Below are positions 44,373-52,615 of a DNA stretch of 64,000 nucleotides, one piece after another; the first letter of the stretch is position 1, and each line of letters opens with the position of its first letter. Source of the DNA: Acidithiobacillus thiooxidans ATCC 19377 (GTDB lineage Bacteria > Pseudomonadota > Gammaproteobacteria > Acidithiobacillales > Acidithiobacillaceae); assembly GCF_009662475.1 (NCBI RefSeq), contig NZ_CP045571.1:2478501-2542500 (forward strand), in the 5' to 3' direction. Below the pieces are notes generated by a model. The model searched no databases, was not told the DNA's origin, and was given only the letters and a program-made list of their open reading frames with translations. The position numbers and the translations under genes were made by a program.

Positions 44373-44611
44373 CAGTGCTCACGCGCCCATTGCACAGCTT
44401 TGTTCACGATAGCGGTCAAGTCGGCCTCGCTCACGTTTGCGTTTGCCGCCTTGGCCTCTTCAACAGTACGCTCGAAGATGTAGCTACGTACCGCCTGCTC
44501 GATGAAACGCGACAGGTCGCCCTTGCGCCCGCCGCCTTGCGATGCAGGGAACATGCGGACGGACTGATCCGTGTCTGCCGACACGGCAAGATTCCAGCGC
44601 ACGGTGCTCAT
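44372..44611 (-). CDS. Ribbon-helix-helix antitoxin
   Basis: A 79-residue protein of the type paired with PIN toxins. STVRWNLAVSADTDQSVRMF starts the RHH strand, followed by RKGDLSRFIEQAVRSYIFERTVEEAK and an acidic tail. ATG at 44611 is the family start. The PIN gene overlaps its stop (TGATG). With the toxin shortened, it may be an orphan. Confidence 0.75.
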   Translation of the reverse strand: MSTVRWNLAVSADTDQSVRMFPASQGGGRKGDLSRFIEQAVRSYIFERTVEEAKAANANVSEADLTAIVNKAVQWAREH

Positions 44612-44835
44612 GATGCCCCCATTTGAATGTTTACACACATATGACGCATGATTCCGGAAAAAGGGCACCTCCGTGACCTTGGCGGCTAGCAGTCAGCAGG
44701 ACCATCTTGAAATCCCATCAGTTCCATCTATATAAGTGGTTCATGACGTGTTGTTCTCGTTGATAAACCGTCATAGCGTAAACGCAACCATCATGGCATA
44801 TCTATCTTGCTGACTAGATTTAAAAAGGAAAATTT

Positions 44836-45516
44836 ATGTTTATAAAGCAGCAACGTGTTGTTCTGTCCATCACCCTTGGAGCTCTGTTTTCCACTATTCT
44901 ACTTTCTGGGTGTGCCACCACGACGCCAACCACTACCACAAAAATGGCTTACGTCGTCTATGACGTGAAAACCCCAACTAATGTTTCATATCAGGATGTT
45001 GTCAATGCTTTTGTGTCTGGTACAAAGGAATATTTGTCAGGAGCTGCCGTTCAGGAGAATCCACCCCCCTATCCGTTGCCCGATCAACCCGGTCGTTTTC
45101 AAAATAGCCCGATGTCTCAAATGTCAGGCATGAGCGGATTGTCTGCCATTGCAGCGATGTCTGGGGCTGTCCTGCCCAGTATTGTAAGTTGTCCTGGAGC
45201 ATCAGTGATCGCGCGGGGTGCAGATAACAGCTATTCCAAGTATGGCAAAAACGCGACTTACACATTTTGCCTTTACCCATACAAAGGCGGATATCAGGCT
45301 GATGCCGTCGGCTCATACACCAGCCAATCTGGTTTCTCCTCAAATCCTAATGTACTGGGTGCAGAATTAGGAGGATTATTTACCAAGGCGGTAGGGCTTG
45401 GTTCTCCATCCCAGTTTATTGAAGACACCTTCGGCAACGTCAGAAAGTCCTTGGCGAGTACTGGCTCTAAGGTGACCGTAGTCGACTCTTTTGATCCATT
45501 TTCCACAAATCAGTAA
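44836..45516 (+). CDS. Lipoprotein of unknown function
   Basis: A 226-residue protein with a lipobox (ILLSGC, Cys about residue 26). The mature part has a low-complexity Thr stretch, a central hydrophobic Met-rich region (MSQMSGMSGLSAIAAMSGAV) and no family I can name. It would be acylated and anchored to the outer membrane. An AAAAAGGAAAA site precedes the ATG. It stands alone, next to an insertion sequence. Confidence 0.7.
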   Translation: MFIKQQRVVLSITLGALFSTILLSGCATTTPTTTTKMAYVVYDVKTPTNVSYQDVVNAFVSGTKEYLSGAAVQENPPPYPLPDQPGRFQNSPMSQMSGMSGLSAIAAMSGAVLPSIVSCPGASVIARGADNSYSKYGKNATYTFCLYPYKGGYQADAVGSYTSQSGFSSNPNVLGAELGGLFTKAVGLGSPSQFIEDTFGNVRKSLASTGSKVTVVDSFDPFSTNQ

Positions 45517-45585
45517 ACCCAGCAACTCAGGTCAAAGGGCATCACTATCCTAACCTTCCATATAGTTACAATGGCATTTTTCAGG

Positions 45586-46671
45586 CTAGTGTAGTGTTGC
45601 ATTCTGTTTGCTGCTTAAATGGCTGTTGGCGCGAATGACTTTTTGCAGGATGTCGCGGGCGGTTTTGGTCCAGATGAAAGGTTTGGGATGGGTGTTGTGG
45701 TGGTCGATGTACCCCTCAATGGCCTGGATGAGTTCAGGCACACTGGTGAACACCCCACGACGTAACCGCTGGGTCGTGATATCCCGAAAGAAACGCTCGA
45801 CCATGTTGAGCCAGGATGCCGAAGTGGGCGTGAAGTGCATGTGAATACGCGGGTGCTTGTCGAGCCACGCCTGTACTACCGGGTGTTTATGGGTCGCATA
45901 GTTGTCGGCAATCAGATGCAGAGCCTTGTCCCTGGGCGTCTGCCGATCAATTTTCTTCAGGAACTTCAGCCATTCCACATGGGTATGGCGCTGTTGACAC
46001 TGTCCGATGACCTGACCATCCAGCACGTTGAGGGCGGCAAACAAGGTCGTAGTGCCATTACGTTTGTAGTCGTGGGTCATCGTTTCTGCGCGGCCCTTTT
46101 TGAGGGGGAGTCCCGGTTGGGTCCGGTCCAGGGCCTGTACCTGACTTTTTTCATCCACGCAGAGCACCAAGGCATGCTCCGGGGGAGACATATACAACCC
46201 CACAATATCTTCCAGCTTTTCCACAAAATGCGGGTCACGTGACACCTTGAAACCACGCAGCAGATGAGGCTTGAGGCCATGCTTGCGCCAATGCCGTGAC
46301 ACACTGGCGGCACTGACACCCAGTTCTGCCGCCATCCTACGCGTACTCCAATGCGTCATCGCTTCCGGCTTACTCTGCGTGGTCAATTCTACCAGACGGG
46401 CCACATCCACTTTCACCGGAGGGGCGCCGCGCGGTAAATCGCGTTCAATGCCCGACAAGCGGTGTTCCAGATAACGCTTGCGCCAACGTGCGACTTGCAG
46501 GCGATCCACCCCCAGGCGCTCCGCAATTTCTTTGTTCTGCAAGCCCTCTGCCGCCAGCAATATCATCCGTGCCCGTAATGACAAGCGGACACTGCTTAAT
46601 CGGGAGGCGACTATACGGGACAACTCGGACCGCTCTTCGCTGGTTAAAGTGACTGTGGGCGCAACTCGCAA
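45586..46671 (-). CDS. IS630-family transposase
   Basis: A 361-residue transposase with an N-terminal helix-turn-helix region (SRIVASRLSSVRLSLRARMILLAAEGLQNKEIAERLGVD) and a DDE catalytic domain. The likely Asp-Asp-Glu residues lie in LVLCVDEKSQVQ, LHLIADNYATHKHP and SWLNMVERFF, the order of the family. It seems intact. Its last codon and stop (CAC TAG) fall on the left inverted repeat, and the stop includes the TA target duplication. Confidence 0.93.
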   Translation of the reverse strand: MRVAPTVTLTSEERSELSRIVASRLSSVRLSLRARMILLAAEGLQNKEIAERLGVDRLQVARWRKRYLEHRLSGIERDLPRGAPPVKVDVARLVELTTQSKPEAMTHWSTRRMAAELGVSAASVSRHWRKHGLKPHLLRGFKVSRDPHFVEKLEDIVGLYMSPPEHALVLCVDEKSQVQALDRTQPGLPLKKGRAETMTHDYKRNGTTTLFAALNVLDGQVIGQCQQRHTHVEWLKFLKKIDRQTPRDKALHLIADNYATHKHPVVQAWLDKHPRIHMHFTPTSASWLNMVERFFRDITTQRLRRGVFTSVPELIQAIEGYIDHHNTHPKPFIWTKTARDILQKVIRANSHLSSKQNATLH

Positions 46672-46755
46672 GGCTCGACTCCATTCATACCCTCAACATG
46701 GAGCTATTTTATCATCATTAACCTTAAGGTTCACCAAGAATGCAACACTACACTA
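45587..46755. mobile_element. Complete IS630-family insertion sequence
   Basis: Terminal inverted repeats are GTGTAGTGTTGCATTCT at 45589-45605 and its complement at 46737-46753, both flanked by TA (45587-45588, 46754-46755), the expected target duplication. The single transposase gene fills the element. There are no signs of decay. Confidence 0.9.
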
Positions 46756-47018
46756 GTTTTCTAGCGGCCTGCAGGGCACCCGCTGGGGGTGCCCTGCACT
46801 GCGGCTGCCGGATTCCCGGCGGTTGCGGGTCAACGATCCTTTTGCACAGCTGAAATTGATTGGCCGAAATCCAGTGGGGCGCAATACCTTTGGTGTTGTT
46901 CGATGTTCCGGAGATGTGAAAAGTCGCCCGTTGGATATGGCACAAAAAAGTGAGAACGCGGACTGGTTTCAACAGGTCATAAGCAAAGCGCGGTTTTTTT
47001 GTAATTCGTTGTTTTTAT
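46756..47018. other. Gene-free stretch with a hairpin
   Basis: GCAGGGCACC-N7-GGTGCCCTGC (46771-46797) is a perfect ten-base-pair stem. I see no supported gene here; open frames of 72-74 codons on both strands have no ribosome site or family. It lies between the insertion sequence and the integrated element. Confidence 0.4.
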
Positions 47019-47032
47019 TGGCGGAGATGGTG
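47019..47032 (+). repeat. Candidate attL
   Basis: TGGCGGAGATGGTG matches the tRNA-Ser 3' end, TGGCGGAGAGGGTG at 60228-60241, with one mismatch. It lies about 150 bases before the integrase start, as expected. Confidence 0.55.
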
Positions 47033-47049
47033 CCCGCCTGACATATGTT

Positions 47050-47123
47050 CTATACTGTCCGTATCCGTCCACAAATCCCTTTATATACCATTGTTTTACA
47101 CTGTAACCCGTCCTATACTGTCC
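47050..47123 (+). promoter_or_regulatory. Repeats before the integrase gene
   Basis: CTATACTGTCC occurs at 47050-47060 and 47113-47123, 63 bases apart, with the palindrome TTACACTGTAA (47096-47106) between. Related ACTGTAT/ATACAGT dyads lie after the integrase gene. A repressor or excisionase binding array is likely. Confidence 0.5.
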
Positions 47124-47151
47124 ATAGGAAACCGCACAAATCCGCGTTTTT

Positions 47152-47173
47152 AAGTAAGACGAAAAGTAAGACG
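47152..47173 (+). repeat. Candidate integrase arm-type site, left
   Basis: Two direct copies of AAGTAAGACG lie side by side. The same 22-base block recurs at 60151-60172 with one change. After excision the two blocks would flank attP, as arm-type sites do. Confidence 0.55.
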
Positions 47174-47182
47174 AGGTGCAGG

Positions 47183-48385
47183 ATGGGAAAGCTGACAGCA
47201 AGAAAAGTGGAAACCGCCAAGCCCGGCAGTTATGGCGACGGTGACAACCTGTTCCTACGGGTGCGGGCCTCTGGATCGCGTGCCTGGGTATTCCGCTACG
47301 TTCAGGACGGCAAACCCCGCGAAATCGGCATGGGTGCGCTCTCATTGGCAGAAGCGCGGGACAAGGCCGACGCCATGCGGAAAGCTGTCAGGAATGGCAC
47401 CGACCCAGCGCACGTTATCCGACCACCAGAGGGAAGGATCAGGCGCACCTTTGAGGCCGTAGCGCTGGAAACCATCGAGGCACTACGCCCAGGCTGGAAG
47501 AACGCCAAGCATTGCCAGCAATGGGAAAATACGCTGAGGGATTACGCCTATCCTGTCCTTGGCGAGATGCCAGTGGATAGCGTTACAGTAACGGACGTGC
47601 TCAAGGTGCTGTCACCAATCTGGAGAGACAAAACCGAAACCGCTACCCGGCTACGTCAGCGCATCGAGGCGGTGCTGGATCGTGCCGCAGCTCTTGGCGA
47701 ACGTGACCGCGACCGCATCAACCCGGCAGTCTGGAAAGGCAATCTGGAACACCTACTGCCCAAAGCCCAAAAGGTACAGAAGCGGGAACATTTTGCCGCC
47801 GTCCCATATCGTGAGCTGCCTGTAGTCATGGCAAAAATCAGAGAGCAGAACAGCATGAGCGCCCTATGTTTGCGCACCATCGCCCTGACCGCCTGCCGCA
47901 GCGGTGAAATACGCGGCCTGCAATGGGATGAGGTGGACCTGGAGCGCAAGGTGCTAACGATTCCAGCCAGCCGCACAAAAACCCAAAAAGAACACACCGT
48001 CCCTATGAGCGACGAGGTTATAGAGATCCTCACCGCGCTTTCCGAATTGGGCACCAGTGGGACGGTCTTCACAGCACGAGCCGGAAAGCCTCTGTCCGAT
48101 GTGGCAGTATCCAAGGCGCTTCACCATGCGGCGCCAGGCACCACGGTCCACGGTATGCGCTCAGCTTTCCGCGACTGGGCAGGCGATAAAACGCACCATC
48201 AGCGCGAGGTCATCGAGCAGTGTCTAGCTCATGCCGTTGGTGGCGTTGAAGGGGCCTACAGGCGCGGCGATGCTCTGGAGAAGCGGCGCAAGGTTATGGA
48301 TGACTGGGGGCGATTTTTGGGCGTGCAAACGGGCAATGTGGTCAGCTTGGGGGTGCGTCATGAGGGGACGCTTGCAAACAACTAG
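47183..48385 (+). CDS. int: P4-type tyrosine integrase
   Basis: A 400-residue site-specific recombinase. The N-terminal arm-binding domain (LTARKVETAKPGSYGDGDNLFLRVRASGSRAWVFRY) belongs to the DUF4102 type of P4-like integrases that use tRNA genes. The catalytic domain has Arg in LTACRSGEIRGLQWDEV, HGMRSAFRDWAG (HxxR) and, near the end, Tyr in EGAYRRGDALEKRR. ATG at 47183 has an AGG site; the frame extends to 47045 but that part holds the repeats. It lies at the left end, by attL. Confidence 0.93.
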   Translation: MGKLTARKVETAKPGSYGDGDNLFLRVRASGSRAWVFRYVQDGKPREIGMGALSLAEARDKADAMRKAVRNGTDPAHVIRPPEGRIRRTFEAVALETIEALRPGWKNAKHCQQWENTLRDYAYPVLGEMPVDSVTVTDVLKVLSPIWRDKTETATRLRQRIEAVLDRAAALGERDRDRINPAVWKGNLEHLLPKAQKVQKREHFAAVPYRELPVVMAKIREQNSMSALCLRTIALTACRSGEIRGLQWDEVDLERKVLTIPASRTKTQKEHTVPMSDEVIEILTALSELGTSGTVFTARAGKPLSDVAVSKALHHAAPGTTVHGMRSAFRDWAGDKTHHQREVIEQCLAHAVGGVEGAYRRGDALEKRRKVMDDWGRFLGVQTGNVVSLGVRHEGTLANN

Positions 48386-48387
48386 GG

Positions 48388-48428
48388 ACTGTTATACAGT
48401 GAATACATACAGTATTTTAGCACTGTAT
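48388..48428 (+). promoter_or_regulatory. Operator-like dyads after the integrase gene
   Basis: ACTGT-TAT-ACAGT (48388-48400) and ATACAGT-N8-ACTGTAT (48407-48428) share half-sites with the repeats before the integrase gene. They precede the AlpA-like gene and may be its targets. Confidence 0.45.
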
Positions 48429-48515
48429 CGGATGACGAGGACGGCACAAAGCCGACGCTATCAGGGGTAGATCCCCAGAGCGGATTGCCAGATTGTCCGA
48501 CACTATCGGGTCTAG

Positions 48516-48560
48516 ACGGCCATGGGTGTGCAGCTAACAGCTTGCGCCTCATGGCCGTTT
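48516..48560 (+). terminator. Hairpin ahead of the AlpA-like gene
   Basis: ACGGCCATG and CATGGCCGT form a nine-base-pair stem with a 25-base structured loop and a short T-run. It may be a terminator for the integrase transcript or a leader structure. Confidence 0.45.
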
Positions 48561-48602
48561 CCTGTTTTACAGGCCGGGGCGCTTCGTTAAGAGGCACTCG
48601 AT

Positions 48603-48800
48603 ATGCAAATTCAAGTTAAGCAGTATCCTCCAGCTGTCGCTATGGTCAACGTCCGCGAAATCACGTCACTTGGACGAACCACTATTTACAAGCTTGTCAA
48701 ATCTGGGCAGTTCCCGGCACCAAAAAAGATTTTTTCTAATCGCGTAGTTTGGTCCACCTCTGAGGTTCTGGCTTGGATGGAAAGCCGAGGTGTGAAATGA
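48603..48800 (+). CDS. AlpA-like excisionase/regulator
   Basis: A 65-residue helix-turn-helix protein of the AlpA/MerR-like type: VNVREITSLGRTTIYKLVKSGQFPAPKKI followed by VVWSTSEVLAWMESR. AlpA relatives activate or direct excision in satellites and prophages. It starts the replication gene run, and the next gene begins in its stop codon (ATGA). Confidence 0.85.
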   Translation: MQIQVKQYPPAVAMVNVREITSLGRTTIYKLVKSGQFPAPKKIFSNRVVWSTSEVLAWMESRGVK

Positions 48801-49027
48801 ACGCCGCCCATGAAAAAGCCCCGGCTGGCACCGAGGCAGTTTCCGACGACAACATCAAGTCAGATTCTCGCATACCCGCAGCAGGTTTCACAGTCATTCA
48901 TCATTTGCTGTACGCGGCTAAGAATCTGCACAGCCTGCCCGCGTTACCCGATGACGCCATTCAAGGTGCACGCATATTGCTGGCCCGCATCGATGCTGAT
49001 ATTGCCCGACTGGATGGCGCGCAATGA
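48797..49027 (+). CDS. Small protein in the replication run
   Basis: A 76-residue protein, not recognised. The N-terminal third is polar and the C-terminal helix (FTVIHHLLYAAKNLHSLPALPDD) is amphipathic. The start overlaps the AlpA-like stop (ATGA), and the stop overlaps the primase start (ATGA), so translation is coupled. Confidence 0.65.
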   Translation: MNAAHEKAPAGTEAVSDDNIKSDSRIPAAGFTVIHHLLYAAKNLHSLPALPDDAIQGARILLARIDADIARLDGAQ

Positions 49028-49866
49028 ACAGCCCCATAACCGAAGTTCTGACCGACATGGCCGCATGTGGCCTGGCACCCAGCAAACCCAGCGCCATCAT
49101 CTTTGATACACCCAGCATGGTGCGCTTTCACGTCCAGGGCGACAAACCCGGAAGCCGAAACGGCTATTGGCGTGGCTTTTCTGATGGCCGGCCTGCTGGG
49201 ATATTCGGCTCTTGGAAAACAGGTGTGCAGCACCATTGGATCAGCGGCGACGCCGTTACGGTAACAGACGAAGATCGGGCGCGTATCCAGTCGCTACAGC
49301 GCCAACGGGAGCAGGAACAGACCGCAGAGCATGAGCGAGTGTCTGAGATCGCCACAGCGCAGTTTAACGGGCTTCCTGATGCCACTGGGACACCGTACAC
49401 CGCACGGAAGCAGATCACCCCGTTTAATGCCCGGCAGCGGGGCCAGTCTTTGGTGCTGGCTCTGCAAGATTGGTACGGAAAAATCTGTAGCACTCAGACA
49501 ATTTATCCCGATGGCGTTAAACAGATGTTGAAGGGTGGCCGCAAGCGTGGGCTGCATATCTACATTGGCGGAAATCCAGACGGTAGGCTGCTGGTTTGTG
49601 AAGGTTACGCTACAGGGTGCTCACTACGCCAAATGGACCCCGACGCGGAGGTTATCGCTTCGGTTGATGCAGGAAATATGCGATCAGTAGCGGAATCGGC
49701 CAGAGCGCGTTTTCCTGAGCGCGAAATCGTTTTATGTGGAGATCATGATCCAGTCGGTATCCGGTGCGCTGAAGGGGCAGCTAGGGTGATTGACGGGCTT
49801 CTGCTGATACCACCGGAAGCCGGGCAAGATTGGAATGATTACGCCAATGCTCAAGGGGGTGTGTGA
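49024..49866 (+). CDS. Phage Toprim-domain primase-like protein
   Basis: A 280-residue protein with a C-terminal Toprim domain: the Glu is in LLVCEGYATGCSL and the DxD in IVLCGDHDPVGI. The N-terminal half (WRGFSDGRPAGIFGSWKTG) fits the DNA-binding/primase part of P4-alpha-like and related proteins. A zinc finger is not seen. It probably primes replication together with the helicase encoded next, whose start overlaps its stop. Confidence 0.85.
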   Translation: MNSPITEVLTDMAACGLAPSKPSAIIFDTPSMVRFHVQGDKPGSRNGYWRGFSDGRPAGIFGSWKTGVQHHWISGDAVTVTDEDRARIQSLQRQREQEQTAEHERVSEIATAQFNGLPDATGTPYTARKQITPFNARQRGQSLVLALQDWYGKICSTQTIYPDGVKQMLKGGRKRGLHIYIGGNPDGRLLVCEGYATGCSLRQMDPDAEVIASVDAGNMRSVAESARARFPEREIVLCGDHDPVGIRCAEGAARVIDGLLLIPPEAGQDWNDYANAQGGV

Positions 49867-51179
49867 TGGCCGTTTTACCTGGCGCAAAACCCGCAGGCGA
49901 AAAGCTGGAACTCGATCACGGACACCTTGCCGCACTGCTCACTGCTGGACCTGACATTCTGTATAACGGCGGCTGCTTTTTTGAGTTTCAAGACGGTATC
50001 TGGAAAGAAATCCCTGAGGAAATCATGCTCCAAAAAGCCGAACGGATTACCCGCGAAGTCGGAATGGCCGTTACTGCGTCACGAATTGCCGGGATGCTTA
50101 AACTGGCTACCGGACAGGCATACCGTCCTGTTCAATGGAACCAGAGCGGCAGGCGGGACGTGTGTGTCAGTAATGGCATCTTGCAGCACCACGGCGGCGA
50201 ATGGCATCTACGGGACTACCAGCGCGAAGATTATCGGCGGATCCGGCTACCCATTACCTACAAGCCCGATGCTACAGCGCCAAGGTTTGAACAGTTCCTA
50301 TCTGAAGTGTTTGCTGGTGCTTCCGACGCTTCAGATCGCGCCCTGGCACTGTTGGAGTACATGGGGTTATCACTTACCACCACAACCGAATACGAACGCG
50401 CCTTGATGCTGATTGGCAGTGGCGGGAATGGCAAGTCCAAAGTCCTGAACCTGCTGCAGTCGATGGTGGGCGAAGATTACCGGGTGGCCGTTGAGTTATC
50501 TCAGTTGAACAACCGCTTCCAGCAATCGCATCTCGACGGGAAGCTAATCAATGTTATCTCCGAAACGTCCACAGATGGCGAAATGCCCGACAGCACCGTC
50601 AAGAAAATCATCTCTGGAGAAACCCTGACTGCTGAGCGAAAGTTCAAGGATGCTTTCGACTTTCGCCCCGTCTGCAAGCTCTGGATCACCACGAACCATC
50701 TACCCAGCACAAGAGACTTTTCAGACGGGCTATTCCGAAGATTCACCATCTTGCAATTCCAGAACAGGTTTGCACCCGAAGTGGCAGATACCCGGCTGGA
50801 CGCCAAATTACGGGCAGAAACGTCTGGTGTGCTCAATCTGCTGCTTGAATCTCTCGCAGGGGTTTATGAACGTGGCCGCGTAACCATTCCGCCATCGAGT
50901 ACAGAGGCCGCTAAAAGCTGGCGTGTCAGTTCAGATCAAGTGCTGCAATTTCTTGATGAAGCCGTAACCCACGATCCGCAGGCCATAACGCCAAGTAATG
51001 ATATGTACCTGACATACCAGACATGGGCTGATTCCGCTGGGATATATCGGAAGCTGAACCGCAAAAACTTCACCTTGCGGCTAGGGGCGCACGGTATCGA
51101 AAACGGGAAGCACATGGGCACCCGTAGTTTCTACGGAATCCGGCCCCGCCTGGCTTCAGATTTGGGGGGCTGGCTATGA
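49866..51179 (+). CDS. D5/DUF5906-type phage helicase
   Basis: A 437-residue SF3-like helicase. Walker A is GSGGNGKSKVLNLLQ and the Walker B-like strand is LINVISETSTDGEM; SGETLTAERKFKDAFDFRP and KLWITTNHLPSTRDFSDGLFRRF follow as in D5/P4-family replication proteins. The N-terminal part would be the D5N region. It is typical of satellites and plasmids that initiate their own replication. ATG at 49866 follows a GTG at 49863. Confidence 0.9.
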   Translation: MAVLPGAKPAGEKLELDHGHLAALLTAGPDILYNGGCFFEFQDGIWKEIPEEIMLQKAERITREVGMAVTASRIAGMLKLATGQAYRPVQWNQSGRRDVCVSNGILQHHGGEWHLRDYQREDYRRIRLPITYKPDATAPRFEQFLSEVFAGASDASDRALALLEYMGLSLTTTTEYERALMLIGSGGNGKSKVLNLLQSMVGEDYRVAVELSQLNNRFQQSHLDGKLINVISETSTDGEMPDSTVKKIISGETLTAERKFKDAFDFRPVCKLWITTNHLPSTRDFSDGLFRRFTILQFQNRFAPEVADTRLDAKLRAETSGVLNLLLESLAGVYERGRVTIPPSSTEAAKSWRVSSDQVLQFLDEAVTHDPQAITPSNDMYLTYQTWADSAGIYRKLNRKNFTLRLGAHGIENGKHMGTRSFYGIRPRLASDLGGWL

Positions 51180-51538
51180 GCAGGCTTAAATCTCTACTCG
51201 CCAAAATGGACGCGGTGGACGCGATGGACGCGACACCCCACTTAATATCCAACGCGGGAGGAAATGTAAGACACACACAGGGGGGAGAATACAGTATTAG
51301 ATGCAATCTCGCGTCCATCGCGTCCATAACGTCATTTTCTCGCTTGGCGTCATCCGGCTGCCCCGATGATTACAGCCGTTTGGAGCGTGAAGCAATCCAG
51401 GCTGAATCACCTCTTGGCGGATCAGGATCAGATGACATTCCCGGCTTTGATGATGTGGTTCCCGTCACTATGGCGCAGCGCAGAGCTATCAACACCCGCA
51501 TTTATGGATGGGTTTATCCACAGGAGCAACAACTATGA
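51176..51538 (+). CDS. Hypothetical protein
   Basis: A 120-residue protein without a family I can name. The start overlaps the helicase stop (ATGA). The N-terminus has an SRLKSLLAKMDAVDAMDAT stretch with a short repeat, and the C-terminal end (VTMAQRRAINTRIYGWVYPQ) is helical. It may be a replication accessory. Confidence 0.55.
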   Translation: MSRLKSLLAKMDAVDAMDATPHLISNAGGNVRHTQGGEYSIRCNLASIASITSFSRLASSGCPDDYSRLEREAIQAESPLGGSGSDDIPGFDDVVPVTMAQRRAINTRIYGWVYPQEQQL

Positions 51539-51720
51539 AAACGACAGACCAGACATCCACCCTGGCGGAAATCCATCAGGCTCTTGTAAAGGCACAGGCG
51601 GCTTTCGATCAAAACAACCGCGATGACCTGGAGGAATGTTTGATGACCGCAGGCTTTGCGCTTTGCCGTCTGCTACCCGACGAGCTTGTGGAAAGCTCGC
51701 CTGATATATGGTTCGCCTGA
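51535..51720 (+). CDS. Small acidic hypothetical protein
   Basis: A 61-residue acidic helical protein (TLAEIHQALVKAQAAFDQNN; DDLEECLMTAGFALCRLL). Its ATG overlaps the preceding stop and its stop overlaps the next ATG, so it is clearly part of the coupled run. No function can be given. Confidence 0.6.
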   Translation: MKTTDQTSTLAEIHQALVKAQAAFDQNNRDDLEECLMTAGFALCRLLPDELVESSPDIWFA

Positions 51721-51881
51721 TGAGACCGCGCAAACACACCCCGAAAGTGCCAACTGGTTATATGGATAAACTTGCTCAGCTCTACGGCAAACCAGTCCAG
51801 CAAGGCCCCATATCTGCCACGGAACGCACGCAGCCCACTGAGGTGCTACCACCGTACCAACAACCACAGAAGGAGGGCTAA
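51720..51881 (+). CDS. Very small basic protein
   Basis: A 53-residue frame from ATG 51720 to TAA 51879-51881, rich in Pro, Gln and Lys at its ends. Its start overlaps the preceding stop (TGATG), and an AGGAGGG site inside its end serves the terminase gene. Not recognised. Confidence 0.5.
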   Translation: MRPRKHTPKVPTGYMDKLAQLYGKPVQQGPISATERTQPTEVLPPYQQPQKEG

Positions 51882-51883
51882 AA

Positions 51884-52339
51884 ATGAACGAACGGCAGGA
51901 GCGTTTTTGTTTTGAATATGCCGCGAGTTTGAACGCGACGACTGCCGCAATTGAAGCAGGATATTCGGAAGCGTCTGCCTATTCTCAAGGTCATGACCTC
52001 CTGAAAAAGCCTGAAATTCAAGCAAAGGTCGCGCAATACCTTGATGAGCGGCGACTACAGCAGGCCCGGCAATTCACACTTGCCAACGATCAGGCGATTA
52101 GTGCGCTGCTGGAAATCATCAGCAACCCGCGTGCTGCTGCCCAGGCACGAGTCAGCGCAGCCGTTGCTATTTTGGATCGTGGCGGCCATTCGGTAATCAA
52201 CAAGTCATTGATTAAAGCGGAGGTGAATGTAAATGAACTCAGTCACGAACAACGAGCTGCACGACTTGCTTACTTACTTGAACTCGCAAGAAGCCGACGA
52301 ATTGCAAGCGATACTCCAGGCGACGCCGGACCCGATTAA
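51884..52339 (+). CDS. Phage terminase small subunit
   Basis: A 151-residue DNA-recognition subunit of the packaging motor, Terminase_2 type: MNERQERFCFEYAASLNATTAAIEAGYSEASAYSQGHDLLKKPEIQAKVAQYL. Residues 100-140 would form the oligomer part. It binds pac/cos DNA and passes it to the large subunit, which is not encoded here. In satellites, a private small subunit redirects a helper's packaging to satellite DNA. It has a strong AGGAGG site. Confidence 0.85.
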   Translation: MNERQERFCFEYAASLNATTAAIEAGYSEASAYSQGHDLLKKPEIQAKVAQYLDERRLQQARQFTLANDQAISALLEIISNPRAAAQARVSAAVAILDRGGHSVINKSLIKAEVNVNELSHEQRAARLAYLLELARSRRIASDTPGDAGPD

Positions 52340-52454
52340 GATTCTTCTGGTTTTCGTTCGGCCGGACCGAACCATTCAGAGCTATGCAACGCCCTTGCCG
52401 GGTGGTGGCCTTCGGTATCTGGAACCAGGCGATCCGTTTCTGGAAGGCGAGTAA
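52233..52454 (+). CDS. Small protein overlapping the terminase small subunit end
   Basis: A 73-residue frame in another register that overlaps the terminase gene by 107 bases, with GGAGGTG before its ATG. The N-terminal ELHDLLTYLNSQEADELQAIL resembles the first helix of large terminase subunits, but no ATPase domain follows. It could be a relic of a large subunit or a separate protein. The sequence then ends in a polar region. Confidence 0.5.
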   Translation: MNSVTNNELHDLLTYLNSQEADELQAILQATPDPIKILLVFVRPDRTIQSYATPLPGGGLRYLEPGDPFLEGE

Positions 52455-52615
52455 AAAAGTGATGGCGGATCAACAGTCCGCCTTATTATGAAATCATCAT
52501 ATTGTTTTATTTGCTGTAAAGATAAATTAACTGCATTAGGTCTTACTTTTAGTCTTTCTTTCTGGTGTGGTTACTGTATAATTATTCACTGTAGATATTG
52601 AATAAGGATATAAGT

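Noticed and set aside
46823-47041. 72-codon frame left of the integrated element
   Set aside because: No ribosome site, no family and poor composition; it also overlaps the proposed attL.
47045-47182. Earlier integrase start
   Set aside because: The segment holds operator-like repeats and does not resemble the integrase N-terminus; ATG at 47183 fits the family.
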